Assembly: GCA_017305195.1 (NCBI GenBank)
Contig: JAFKMU010000049.1
Span: 1 to 38,637, forward strand
From: Verrucomicrobiota bacterium
Lineage (GTDB): Bacteria; Verrucomicrobiota; Verrucomicrobiia; Chthoniobacterales; Terrimicrobiaceae
Direction: 5' to 3'
DNA: 38,637 bases
Part shown: piece after piece, positions 1 through 8,800 of the stretch
How positions within the stretch are numbered: the first letter of the stretch is position 1
Layout: every line of letters begins with the position of its first letter
Position numbers and translations under genes: made by a program
Notes under the pieces: generated by a model
What the model saw: only the letters and a program-made list of their open reading frames with translations
The model's database searches: none
Told to the model about the DNA's origin: nothing

Positions 1-23
1 GAGGATGAACCCTTGCTGGTGCG

Positions 24-47
24 ACTCGTCAGCGAAAGGTGACGAGT
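24..47 (+). terminator. Short hairpin followed by T4, possible terminator
   Basis: ACTCGTCA (24-31) and TGACGAGT (40-47) form a perfect 8-bp stem with an 8-nt loop, followed on the plus strand by TTTT. The T-run is short, and any plus-strand gene it would terminate lies outside the window. On the minus strand it lies just beyond the stop of the 65-457 gene but has no T-tract there. It may be a weak terminator or only a chance hairpin. Confidence 0.3.
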
Positions 48-64
48 TTTCGGCCACTTTGATT

Positions 65-457
65 TCAAACGGCAGGCGATCTCCGGCCTCGCGTTGGTCC
101 ATCGTGGCTGCGACTGATCATGGTATACTCGCCGGTCTGGAGGTAGAAATACGTTCCCATACTTGGATCAAGTGTGAATAGCCCTAAGAAGGCGGGGTTG
201 GGAGTTCGTTCGACCCTGCTTTTCCGATGGGGCAGCGGTTCCATTTCGCGTCGTGGCTTTGTCATGAGGCGGTAATCTTGGATTGTATTCTGCTCGGAAG
301 TCTCTCTTTTGCTTGCGTCCTTCCTGGCTTGACGAGGTTCGCCGCCTCTTTGAGGCCCACGCACTTCCATCCATTGCAAATGGCCGTCGTATAAAACTCG
401 CTGGACTCGGAAGACGATACAGGACTGCTCTGCCTTGGCGGCAGGAATTGAGAGCAT
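65..457 (-). CDS. Hypothetical protein, 130 aa
   Basis: I do not recognise this protein. It starts 16 nt after the stop of the AAA+ ATPase gene on the same strand and so is probably the next gene of the mobilization operon. The sequence is basic and polar (many Arg, Lys and Gln between residues 30 and 85). A more hydrophobic C-terminal part contains a GLFTLDPSMGTYFYLQTGEY stretch that reads like a beta-rich fold. No signal peptide or membrane helix is apparent. The ORF has no strong competitor in other frames, but its reality rests only on length and position. The start is the first ATG of the ORF and no clear ribosome-binding site was found. Confidence 0.45.
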   Translation of the reverse strand: MLSIPAAKAEQSCIVFRVQRVLYDGHLQWMEVRGPQRGGEPRQARKDASKRETSEQNTIQDYRLMTKPRREMEPLPHRKSRVERTPNPAFLGLFTLDPSMGTYFYLQTGEYTMISRSHDGPTRGRRSPAV

Positions 458-473
458 TGCTTCGAGTCCGCTT

Positions 474-1379
474 CTATGTTCCTACGTTGAGGGCGAGGTG
501 ACTATTTTTCGCCGAAACCGTCAAATTTCCACCAGGCATTTGACGGGCTTTCATCGCGCACAGGACGGCATCGCCGATGAATTTTTGCACAACGCCTTTC
601 ATCGGACGAGCGCCGAGCGTCTTGTGAACGCCATGCCGCACGAGAAATTCAATGGCAGGTTCGGAAGCGGTGAGTTCTATGCCTTGTGCCCGGAGCCGGG
701 CTAGCTCCTCGGATATGACAAGCTGGCCGATTTCCCGTTGAATGTCCGGGGAAAGTGGCTTGAAGACAATTTTTTCGCTGAATCGGCCAATGAGTTCGGG
801 TCGAAAAACTTGATGAAGCTCTGCCAGGACTGCCCTTTCCAGCGTAGCAAAGGGGAGTCGGGTCGGACGCAAAAGCTGCTGCGAACCGATGTTGCTGGTG
901 CAAACGATGTAGAAGCCGGAAAGGTCGTAGGTGCGATGGTCGGACAGGGTGATTCGGGCAGCGTCCAGCATTTGTAAAAAGAGATCCCATATGAAGCGGT
1001 GGGCTTTTTCCACTTCGTCAAAAAGCAGGACGCCTTGCCTGTGGCCGGAAAGGATTTTGCCCAGGCGTCCGGGATTGCCGGATTCGTCGCCCATGAACAG
1101 CTTCACGGCGTCCATGTGGAGAAATTCGGACATATCGAACCGGAAAAATGCTTCGTCTCCGAACAGGTAGCGGGAGAATTCTCGCGTCAATTCGGTTTTG
1201 CCTACGCCGGTCGGCCCGAGAAAGAGCATCGACCCGAGCGGTTTGTCGGGTGGTTGCAATCCAAGCTGGCCACGCTCCAAGACGGAACAAACGCGGGTGA
1301 TGACATGATCTTGTCCTTTGATCTTGGAGGATAGGTAGGGTTGCAGGCCGTTGAGTTTTTCAATGAGAAATGCGTTCAT
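474..1379 (-). CDS. ClpB/ClpA D2-like AAA+ ATPase, stand-alone
   Basis: This 301-aa protein matches the second ATPase module of Clp/Hsp100 unfoldases. It shows Walker A GPTGVGKTEL, Walker B GVLLFDEVEKA, a sensor-1 Asn in CTSNIGS, an arginine-finger region in FRPELIGRF and a sensor-2 GARPMK followed by the small C-terminal domain. The N-terminal domain and first ATPase module of ClpA/ClpB are absent, so length is about one third of the family norm. The ATG at 1379 (MNAFLIEKL) is preferred over an upstream in-frame start because the longer version would lie further inside the preceding gene. With this start it overlaps the coupling-protein gene by 20 nt. The likely role is ATP-driven remodelling or unfolding of a protein substrate linked to transfer; this is inference from context. 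ClpP-binding loops cannot be judged. Confidence 0.85.
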   Translation of the reverse strand: MNAFLIEKLNGLQPYLSSKIKGQDHVITRVCSVLERGQLGLQPPDKPLGSMLFLGPTGVGKTELTREFSRYLFGDEAFFRFDMSEFLHMDAVKLFMGDESGNPGRLGKILSGHRQGVLLFDEVEKAHRFIWDLFLQMLDAARITLSDHRTYDLSGFYIVCTSNIGSQQLLRPTRLPFATLERAVLAELHQVFRPELIGRFSEKIVFKPLSPDIQREIGQLVISEELARLRAQGIELTASEPAIEFLVRHGVHKTLGARPMKGVVQKFIGDAVLCAMKARQMPGGNLTVSAKNSHLALNVGT

Positions 1380-2901
1380 GATTGAGAGGTGAAGGTTTGG
1401 CCTTGAACCACTGGCGCAAGGCGTAGTCGGGTCGGGAGGAAAGGAACCATTGAGGAAATGTTCCATCTGGATTGATGGGAGGAATCAGCCGCTTGCGGAA
1501 CGGCTTTTCGCAGTGGCGAATGATCGCCGTGAACTTGGATAGCTTGCGGAGCTGGTAGGACTCGAAGAACGGTTTAATCTTCTTCTGGTAGTTGTAGGAT
1601 TTCTTACCTCCGCTCCACCCCCACGATTTTTCCACGATCTCGCGTTCCCCGATATTTTTCGACGCGATGACAGCGGAGTCCTGATTCGCGACGGTGAAAA
1701 TCAACTCGTTGCTCAGATTGAGCATCAGAACGTCGGCGTAGCGTTTATCGAGGGCACCATGAATGGACGTGTAGGCTTGAGTCGCGAGGACGATGGTTGC
1801 GCGAGCCTCGCGAATCACCCCCGCCGCCCGGTGATCGGCGAAAGCCGATTCAGCCCCGGTAATGATCTCCTGGCCTTCGTCGGCAAAAAGCACGATGAGG
1901 TTGTCTTTTTCTCGTTCCTGGGCGGATTTGTCGAACCGGCTCAAGGCATGGAAATAATACGAAAGCTTCAGGATCGTGTTGATGTAGAGCCGTTCGCTCT
2001 GAAACTTTTGCGGCATCGCAATACAGACGATCTTCCCGTGGTCGATTTCCGAAACGGAGAAGGTCGGTTCTTCCGCGCAAAACACCTCGGCAATTTCGGG
2101 ATCGAGAAAGAATTCCAGATACGTGCTCAGGGTGCCTTGCACACCGCCAAACTGTTCGGGGGGTTGCTCAAGGTAGCTGCGAAATGCCGCCAGCAATTCA
2201 CGTGAACGCTGGTCTCCCCGATTCGTCAGCTCCTCGATGACATACTGAGCATCTTCCTTGTTGAGAAGCATGCGATGAATATTGGGAATCGTCACGAAGG
2301 CTTCGATGTGCCGCAAAATTTCAAACGCCGTCTGAATCGCGAGTTGGGCTTTCGTCGGAAAAAACGGATTTCCTCCGCGCCCACCCGTCAGCGAAACCGC
2401 CGTATCCACGATCACCTTGGCGTAAGTGGAAGCCGGCACATGGGGATTGCCGGTGAGATTGATCGTGTGTGGCGGACGCCACAGCATATCTTTTCCTAGG
2501 GGCCGGGTTTGCAGGAGAATGAGATCATCATTCCGCCCGAAGTGTGCGGCCATTTTGACCAGGATTTCCCAATAAAGTCCTTTCTGGTCGAGGCAGATTC
2601 CGCCCCAATTCTTCACGCTTTGAAAAATTTGAAACGTAATCGCGTTGATCGCGCTTTGAGTCTTTCCGCTGCCGGTTCGACCAGTGATGAGCCAGCCGCG
2701 CACAAAATCCTCCATCGTCCATGACAGGTCCCCGAGTCGCAGCACGATTTTTCCGGAATGATCCGGAGCCAATATCGTCCACGCGGCAAAACCCGCGCAT
2801 AGTCCTATCACAGCCCACGAAGCAGGAGGCGCGAGGAGGAAATAGGCGGTCAGTGTGCCTCCGAGACAGAGCAAGCAAAGGATACCATCAAGGAATTTCA
2901 T
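1360..2901 (-). CDS. VirD4/TraG-family type IV coupling protein
   Basis: This 513-aa protein is the DNA-transport ATPase that would bring the relaxase-DNA complex to a type IV secretion channel. Residues 1-45 contain two hydrophobic segments, as expected for the membrane anchor of VirD4-type proteins. Walker A GRTGSGKT lies at 74-81 and the Walker B strand LIVLFADE ends in Asp-Glu at 341-342, followed by GQE. It is shorter than TraD of F but normal for TraG/VirD4-like proteins. It sits downstream of the relaxase and small-protein genes and overlaps the AAA+ ATPase gene by 20 nt. An FtsK/TraG-like pump with another role is possible but less likely given the relaxase neighbour. Confidence 0.88.
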   Translation of the reverse strand: MKFLDGILCLLCLGGTLTAYFLLAPPASWAVIGLCAGFAAWTILAPDHSGKIVLRLGDLSWTMEDFVRGWLITGRTGSGKTQSAINAITFQIFQSVKNWGGICLDQKGLYWEILVKMAAHFGRNDDLILLQTRPLGKDMLWRPPHTINLTGNPHVPASTYAKVIVDTAVSLTGGRGGNPFFPTKAQLAIQTAFEILRHIEAFVTIPNIHRMLLNKEDAQYVIEELTNRGDQRSRELLAAFRSYLEQPPEQFGGVQGTLSTYLEFFLDPEIAEVFCAEEPTFSVSEIDHGKIVCIAMPQKFQSERLYINTILKLSYYFHALSRFDKSAQEREKDNLIVLFADEGQEIITGAESAFADHRAAGVIREARATIVLATQAYTSIHGALDKRYADVLMLNLSNELIFTVANQDSAVIASKNIGEREIVEKSWGWSGGKKSYNYQKKIKPFFESYQLRKLSKFTAIIRHCEKPFRKRLIPPINPDGTFPQWFLSSRPDYALRQWFKAKPSPLNHERISH

Positions 2902-3139
2902 GGGGTGATTTGGGGTTCAGAATGGAAAGGAGAAAATCGAACAAGCGTCGCTCGGGGTCAGGAACACTCTGCGTGTAGGATTTGAAATTGACGGTCGTGG
3001 TTGCGGAACCGTCCTCGTAGGTTTGATGCGAAGCTCCGTCCACAGTTCCGGGACGGAAGATGAAATTTTCACAAAGAACGAATTCCGAGTTGCTGGTTCT
3101 GGTGGCGATGGGCGTGTGTGAGGGAGCTGTGATGGCCAT
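2888..3139 (-). CDS. Small hypothetical protein between relaxase and coupling protein
   Basis: This ORF encodes up to 83 aa and is unrecognised. It overlaps the end of the relaxase gene by 71 nt if the first start is used. A GTG at 3043 would give a 51-aa product without overlap and may be the real start. Its stop lies 14 nt inside the coupling-protein gene, so the four genes would be read as one tightly packed transcript. The C-terminal part contains an amphipathic stretch (RRLFDFLLSIL). No known domain is visible. Evidence is mainly operon packing. Confidence 0.45.
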   Translation of the reverse strand: MAITAPSHTPIATRTSNSEFVLCENFIFRPGTVDGASHQTYEDGSATTTVNFKSYTQSVPDPERRLFDFLLSILNPKSPHEIP

Positions 3140-4205
3140 ACGAATGGAAGCCGTGCATTTTGGTGTAGCGTTTATGAGCGGCGCGGTAGTTGCGCTTGAT
3201 CTTGAAAAGCAGGTTTTGCATTTCGCGCAGCGATCTGCGGTCGGCGGCGGCCGCGAGTTTTTCCACGGCGCGAGTGATCTTTGGTTTGCGCTGGCGGAAG
3301 AGCCGAGAAACGAAATTCAGATTGCGTTGAGCCGTGAGGATCTGCCGTTTGGCGGCGATGGCAGCTTCGAGATTCAGAATGCTCTGATAGGACTGCTGCA
3401 ACCGAATGGCTTCGGCGGTCTGCGTGCTGCGGAGTGCATTGAGGTGAGCCGTCTTGAGGCGGGGCGCGAGGGTGATCTTATCGGAATCGATACGTTGGCT
3501 CATCGCCCGCGCCGTCGTTTCCGGCGATTGAAGGATGGTTTCCCAGCGTTGGTTTTCCCGCTCAAACCACGCTCGCAGCATGTCCATCTGCTTTTTGTGT
3601 CGTGAAGTCTTGGAGCGGGAAGTGCTGCATCCGACATAGGAGCCTTTGGCGGTGCGCGGACAGAGCGCGAGATGGGCGTGGAGGTTGCCGGTGTCGTGGT
3701 GAAGCCCGTAGGCGAATCCAATGGAATCGCTGGGATGAAAAGTTTCGGCAAATTTTCGCATCACCTTCTTCAAGCTGGAGTGCAAAACGTGATCGGGATT
3801 TATTCCCGCATTCACCAGCGCATCGTGCTGTTCCTTGGACATGGAAAAGATCAGCCGATGCGCAATGGTCGGGCGTTTCGCAAGCGAAGGAAATTTGTCC
3901 AGGTGGTGCTGCCAGGATTCGGTAATGCGGCGTTTGCGCTCCGCGTTGGAAAGTTGGGTAGGCGCCGTGCTGGAGCCGTCAGGATTACGGCGAATTTCGT
4001 GATGCAAAAACCCGCCTGCGTGAACCTGTCCGAGTTCTTCCTTGGAAGCGTAGTCCGTGAAACCTTTGAGCTTTTTGCCGACTTGTTCCTCCAGCCCCTT
4101 GCGTTCCCGCAAGGAAACTTTCCGGTTGGAAGTTTCGTCCAGATATTCCAAGTCCAGCCGCCCGCGAGCGGTGGATTTACGCGCGAAAATTTGCCCGTTT
4201 TTCAC
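3069..4205 (-). CDS. HUH relaxase (MobA/MOBQ-MOBP like)
   Basis: This 378-aa protein is probably the DNA relaxase that nicks oriT and leads the strand during conjugation. The key evidence is HHDTGNLHAH at 169-178, matching HxDxxNxHxH, the metal-binding HUH motif of MOBP/MOBQ relaxases. The catalytic Tyr is not obvious; Y21 and Y52 are candidates. After residue 200 the protein becomes a basic, probably helical segment rich in Arg and Gln. No helicase or primase domain follows. Translation starts with GTG at 4205, and the upstream TGA overlaps it in the four bases GTGA, which indicates coupling to the ribbon-helix-helix gene. The exact MOB family cannot be settled by eye. Confidence 0.82.
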   Translation of the reverse strand: MKNGQIFARKSTARGRLDLEYLDETSNRKVSLRERKGLEEQVGKKLKGFTDYASKEELGQVHAGGFLHHEIRRNPDGSSTAPTQLSNAERKRRITESWQHHLDKFPSLAKRPTIAHRLIFSMSKEQHDALVNAGINPDHVLHSSLKKVMRKFAETFHPSDSIGFAYGLHHDTGNLHAHLALCPRTAKGSYVGCSTSRSKTSRHKKQMDMLRAWFERENQRWETILQSPETTARAMSQRIDSDKITLAPRLKTAHLNALRSTQTAEAIRLQQSYQSILNLEAAIAAKRQILTAQRNLNFVSRLFRQRKPKITRAVEKLAAAADRRSLREMQNLLFKIKRNYRAAHKRYTKMHGFHSYGHHSSLTHAHRHQNQQLGIRSL

Positions 4206-4432
4206 GTCAGGGAATCGATGGCTTCCAGCGTCCGATCGATTTGGGCCGCCATGCGTTCGATGACAGCGGGATCGATGACATCCTTGGCGGAAACGGAATA
4301 GATGATGGCTTCAAAGGTCGCGGTTTTGGTTCTGAAACCGAGTTGCCGACGTATCGCCGCGAAGCGGGCATGAGCTTCGGGACTGATATCGAGGTCGAAA
4401 CGGACGGTTCCGGCTTTTTGGTGACGTGGCAT
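4202..4432 (-). CDS. Ribbon-helix-helix-type relaxosome accessory or regulator
   Basis: This 76-aa protein (from ATG at 4432) has a short beta strand, TVRFDLDIS, followed by two helices, EAHARFAAIRRQLG and KTATFEAIIYSVS. That order is typical of RHH DNA-binding proteins such as MobC-like or plasmid-regulator proteins. It is the first gene of the relaxase operon and its stop overlaps the relaxase start. Such proteins usually bind near oriT, bend the DNA and autoregulate the operon. The longer in-frame ORF reaching to 4735 is rejected because its extra N-terminus looks non-coding. An antitoxin-like RHH function is an alternative, but no toxin gene is adjacent. Confidence 0.65.
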   Translation of the reverse strand: MPRHQKAGTVRFDLDISPEAHARFAAIRRQLGFRTKTATFEAIIYSVSAKDVIDPAVIERMAAQIDRTLEAIDSLT

Positions 4433-4541
4433 ACGCTTGGGGTGGGAGTGGGTTACGTGTGTTTGGAGAAAGTGGAATCCTTCCGCAGCGAGCCTGACTC
4501 GCGCAGGAACAGCGGGAAAATGAGCGTGAGCGGCCCGCTTC

Positions 4542-4564
4542 GCACTTTCCCCCGGGGAAAGTGC
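4542..4564. repeat. Perfect 23-bp palindrome upstream of the relaxase operon
   Basis: The arms GCACTTTCCCC (4542-4552) and GGGGAAAGTGC (4554-4564) are exact inverted copies separated by one base. The palindrome lies 110 nt upstream of the RHH gene start. Two plausible roles are an operator for the RHH protein and the inverted repeat of the relaxase-binding site at oriT. The DNA alone cannot separate these. Confidence 0.7.
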
Positions 4565-5045
4565 ATATCCCGTCGGTCGTCCGGAACGGGGAAAACGACC
4601 GCGAGAGTCAGAAACTTCGCTTGGTCGAGGAAGTATTGATAGGAGGCCCGGAAGCCATTTCCGAGGACTCCGGTTGAGAAGTCGAACGAGGTCCAGCCGC
4701 CGATTCGTTCCGCCCGGAGCCGGAGCCTTTGGCACGGCGAGGACGGATGGAATGGGCGGGCTAAATCCACCGGGTTGGAGAGTGTGCGTTGATTGAAGGA
4801 CGCCTTCGAGGGCAGCGGGGCGAGAGGTCGAAGGCCCAGCGAACCGGGTAGGCGGCCTTCAATGAACGCGGAAAACGCCGGAATGCGCCGTGAACAGCCA
4901 GGCTGGCATGAATGATGTCGGGCGATTGAACTGGAGAGCCTGAAAGCCCGTTGCGCAGGTGTGACGATGGATTGTCCAGCCGCGTGGTCGGGGTGCTCGA
5001 TCCGGTTCATAGGCCAGACCATAGAGGTAAACTTCCACCTCCCTG

Positions 5046-5070
5046 CCCCGAGTTCGGGGCAACTTTATCG
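5046..5070 (-). repeat. 25-bp hairpin repeat, copy 1, directly after radC-like stop
   Basis: Read on the minus strand, the repeat starts one base after the TAA of the RadC-like gene. It has a CGATAAAGTTG lead followed by a 6-bp stem, CCCCGA and TCGGGG, around AC. It matches the copy at 12504-12528 in 24 of 25 positions. No T-tract follows, so a normal intrinsic terminator is unlikely. Confidence 0.75.
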
Positions 5071-5071
5071 A

Positions 5072-5569
5072 TTACAGAACTCCCGCTTCCCGAAAGCTGA
5101 AATAGGGTTGGCGGCCCGTCTCGGGCGTTCCTACGACGACATGGTCAGACAGTTGAATGCCGATGATTTCAGCGGCTTCGGCAATTCGCTTGGTCATTCG
5201 GTGGTCGGCCTGGCTCGGAGCCGGGTCGCCCGAGGGATGGTTGTGCATGAGCACGATGGCATAAGCCCCGGCCAGAATCGCCGCCCGAAAAATCTCGCGG
5301 GGATGGGCCACCGCTTCGTTCAGGCTGCCCACGCTCACGACATGATAGCCAATCAGACGCAGCTTGGTATTGAGGAACACCGCCACAAGGTGTTCCTTCT
5401 CCGGCTCGTGGCAAGGGTCGTCCGCAACGACCTCATTCCAAAAACGGAAGGCGGATTCGGGGCAATCAAGCGCCCGCTGAACGGCTCCGTATTGGTTCAG
5501 GGTGGCTTCGCCCACACGGTTCAAAACGACTCGGAGAGGAAGGTTTTGCTTCGGAAAGGAATTGCTCAT
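5072..5569 (-). CDS. radC: RadC-like JAB (MPN) domain protein
   Basis: This 165-aa protein carries the RadC signature HNHPSGDPAPSQAD, which supplies the two His and one Asp of a JAMM/MPN metal site, with an upstream Glu likely in FRFWNEVV. The helix-hairpin-helix part of chromosomal RadC is absent, as usual for copies on mobile elements and phages. The biochemical function of RadC proteins is still poorly defined, and a role in DNA metabolism during transfer or establishment is inferred. The ATG at 5569 (MSNSFPKQN) is chosen over a TTG at 5632 because the extra residues look non-coding. It lies downstream of the methyltransferase-helicase gene on the same strand. Confidence 0.85.
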   Translation of the reverse strand: MSNSFPKQNLPLRVVLNRVGEATLNQYGAVQRALDCPESAFRFWNEVVADDPCHEPEKEHLVAVFLNTKLRLIGYHVVSVGSLNEAVAHPREIFRAAILAGAYAIVLMHNHPSGDPAPSQADHRMTKRIAEAAEIIGIQLSDHVVVGTPETGRQPYFSFREAGVL

Positions 5570-5857
5570 GCGATTTTTTTCCAGAAGCGAAACGACACAT
5601 CGTGGAGCTGCCCGGATGCCCGGAGCAGTCAAGGCCGGAGCGATAGCGGAGTGGAAAACGGAATAAAAAGCGCAGCGGTTTATGCCGGATTTCCAGAGAG
5701 CCTTGACGGCAGAGTCCGCGCAGCGGATCGAGACGAGCCCTTACGGCGAGCGAGAGGCGAAGGGTGGATCGCACCGCGCCCGGAGCCTGCGAAGGACGAG
5801 CGCGGGTGGAATTTACAGAACGAATGCGGTCTCGCGCGATGTAGCCTTTTCAGGTCA
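5570..5857. other. Gap between RadC and the methyltransferase-helicase gene
   Basis: These 288 bases lie between two minus-strand genes. They are rich in GCGA/GCGG-type words and look like structured or leader DNA. I see no credible ORF; the 102-aa minus ORF (5466-5774) is Arg/Ser-rich and overlaps RadC out of frame. No strong terminator hairpin with a T-run was found. A run of seven T on the plus strand at 5574-5580 lies just upstream of the radC-like start. Confidence 0.35.
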
Positions 5858-8800
5858 CTAGATTCTGATTCCGTTCCCCTGAGCCTGCCTGCAAGGTTCC
5901 TCGTGGACTACGGCAACGGCATTGCCGCGACGTTGGAGCGGCCCGCGAGGTGTGGTAATTCCGCTGCGGGTGGTCGGCACTTCGTCAATTTTCTGTGATT
6001 CAGAGACCGGTTGGACGGTGTGATCGAGATCCTTGATTTCGCTGGGTTCGATATCCGAATCAATAGACTGTTCCCCGTTTATCGGTGTCTCGGCATCGGC
6101 CTGTCCGTCCACTTGGGCACTGGCCTGATTCTTCTCAATATCCAAGGCGGCGACAATCTCCTGCTGGCGTTTCTCCGCTGCTTCCAGCTTTTCCAGATGC
6201 TCGAAGGGCAGTTCGCTTTGGGCCTGTAATTCCTGAATCCGTGCCATTAGCCGTTCGGCGTTTTCCGTGGATTCGGTGAGCTGTGTATCAAAATCACCGA
6301 GCGAGTGTTCCAGCGAGGTGATGGTACCTTGCGGGCTTTCGCTGACCGTGGCTCCATAGGTGTTCTGGCCGTGGATGCGAAGTTCCACCCGAGATTCGAG
6401 ACGATGGAGCGAGATTGGAAACCCGGCGATTGAGCCGATCTGGCGCGTTTCCTGCATCGGCTTGAGGGCAGCCCCGATGAAAACCAGCTTGCGGCCGGCC
6501 TCGACGCGCTCGCCGAAATGTTGGCCGTCGATCTTCATGGAAAACGCATCGCCCTTGGTTGGCGTGCGGGTGGCTAGGTCTTGCCGGAGCTTGGCGGCGA
6601 AATTTTCTTCACCTTTGAGCATGTCATTGGCCTGTTTGATCCGCAGTCGAATGGAGTATTGGCTGTCCTGATGCTGGCGGTGCAGCCGGTTGAGGCGGAT
6701 CACCTCGGCGTCGATCTGGGCCTTTTCAATGACCATCGGATTGCCGGAAGCGATGGCCTTGACCTCGGCATAACTGAGGGCCGTGGCATCAACGTCTTCG
6801 GCTTTTCGCATGGTGGCGTCCCCGGTCATCACCTGCGAAATGAACCGGGCCTTGGTTTCCAAGGTCTGCCACATATAGGCGTCAAAGCTGCCCTCCGTGA
6901 CATAACGGAAGATGCTGACAAACTCGTTGGTGTTCCCTTGCCGGAGGATGCGGCCCTCCCGTTGTTCGATGTCGGAAGGACGCCACGGCGCATCCAGATG
7001 ATGCAGGGCGATAAGGCGCTGCTGGACGTTGGTGCCTTCGCCCATCTTGAGCGTGCTTCCCAAGAGAACACGCACCTCGCCCTCGCGCACCGCCTTGAAC
7101 AAGGCGGTTTTTGCCACGTCGGTATCGTGATCTTGAATAAAAGCGATTTCCTTTTCAGGGACACCTCGGGCCACCAGCTTGCCACGGATGTCGTCATAGA
7201 TGGAAAACTCCCTCTGCCCCGGCTTCGGCGTGGAAAGGTCGCAAAAGACGAGCTGGGCGGATTTCCCCGGCGCGGAATCCCGCCAAATCCGATGAATTTT
7301 CTCGATGGCAAGATTCACCTTGGAATCGGGAGCGTCCGGCGCGGCGGGTGCCATCAAGCGGAAGTCCAGGGCGGCCAGCCGACCCTCGGACGTGATCTTG
7401 AGCATATTGTCAATCTTGGGGTCGATGGAGCCGCCTTTGATTTTTTCGGCTCGCTTGACCAGCGTTTCCACGAATTTCTTGAGGCGTGGACTGCACGGTG
7501 CGCTGACCGTGATGGCGTGCCCGGTTTCCAGTTTGGGAATCGGCAATTTGAGCATGTCCGCCGTCTGCACGTCGGCGGTCTGGCGGAACTGCTGCATGAG
7601 TTCCGGCACGTTGACGAACCGGGCGAAGCGGTTTTGCAGGCGATACCCGGCTCCATCGGGACTGAGTTCCATCGCGGTAACGGTCTCCCCAAAGGTTCCC
7701 GCCCATGAGTCGAAATGCGTAAGACCGAGGCGGCGAAGCGAGGCCATTTGCAGGTAACGCTGCATGGTGAACATCTCGGCCATCGTGTTGGAAATGGGTG
7801 TTCCGGTGGCGAAGACTACTCCACCACCACCATTGCGTTGCTGGATGTGTCCGACTTTCAGAAACAGGTCGAACGCCCGCTCCGATGCTGTCTGCGGCAG
7901 ACCGGCAACACTGGTCATTTTCGTGACGTAGAACAGATTTTTGAACTTGTGGGCCTCGTCCACAAACAGGCGGTCCACGCCCAACTCCTCGAAGGTGAGA
8001 GTCTGGTCTTTCTTGTCCTCGGCTGACAGGGCATCCAGCTTGAATTGAAGCCGTTTCCGCACGCGCTCCAGTTCCTTGACGAGCCTCGTCCCGCGTGACT
8101 CGGATTTTTGTTCGCGGATCGCGTCCTCGATTTCGTCGATCTGCGCCGTGATAAACTCCTCGCGGGCGCTTGTGGAAAGCGGGATTCTTTCAAAGCTGGA
8201 ATGGGTGACAATGACGGCATCCCAATTCCCGGTGGCGATGCGGCTAAAAAGTTGGGCGCGGCGGTCCTTCGCAAAGTCGTCCTTGCCTGCGGCGAGGATG
8301 GTGGCGTTGGGGTAAAGGGTCAGCAACTCGGTCGAGAACTGCGTGAGCATGTGATTGGGCACGGCAAACATGGGTTTGCGGGCCAGTCCGAGCCGCTTCA
8401 TTTCGATGGCGGCAGCCACCATCGTATAGGTCTTGCCCGCGCCAACGGCATGGGCCAGAAGCGTATTTTTGCTTTGAATGATGCGCCACACGGCATCTTT
8501 TTGGTGAGGGCGCAGCGAGACTTGGCGGCTGCTGGCGGGCAGCGTCAGGTGCGTTCCATTGAAAACCCGGAGCCGTTCGGAATTGAATTGGTCGTTGTAG
8601 AGGCGGCAGAGCCGCTCCCGGCGTTCGTCATCCGCCCACAACCATGTCTTGAACCGTTCCTTGATCTTTTCCTGCTTGTCGCGGGCGCCTTCGGTTTCGG
8701 TCGCGTTAATGATGCGGTTCAGGGTTACGGGGTCGGCATCATAAACGGTGGGCGTTTTGAGATTCAGCGCATCCGCGATGAGGTCGATCGCGGAATACCG

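Larger units (their letters stand above)
4433..5071. other. Leader region of the mobilization operon, candidate oriT, no convincing gene
   Basis: Between the RHH gene and RadC lie 639 bases without a gene I can support. Minus-strand ORFs cross it (4453-5022, and 4859-5062, which could be read as a 59-aa peptide from a GTG behind a GGGG stretch), but their protein sequences look like random Arg/Ser/Pro-rich translation. The region contains a perfect 23-bp palindrome (4542-4564) and one copy of a 25-bp hairpin repeat (5046-5070). Its place upstream of a relaxase operon makes it the best place in the window for an oriT and the operon promoter. No nick site could be assigned. Confidence 0.5.

Noticed and set aside
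4453..5022. 189-aa minus-strand ORF in the leader of the mobilization operon
   Set aside because: The translation is rich in Arg, Ser and Pro without protein-like periodicity, and it contains the palindrome. It was treated as non-coding, though not excluded with certainty.
5046..5070. 25-bp repeat as integron attC or intrinsic terminator
   Set aside because: The lead GTTGCCC does not match the GTTRRRY core, no second core is paired with it, and no T-tract follows the stem.
5570..5857. Gap between RadC and the giant gene as a structured RNA gene
   Set aside because: Some words repeat, but I could not draw a consistent secondary structure or recognise a known RNA family.
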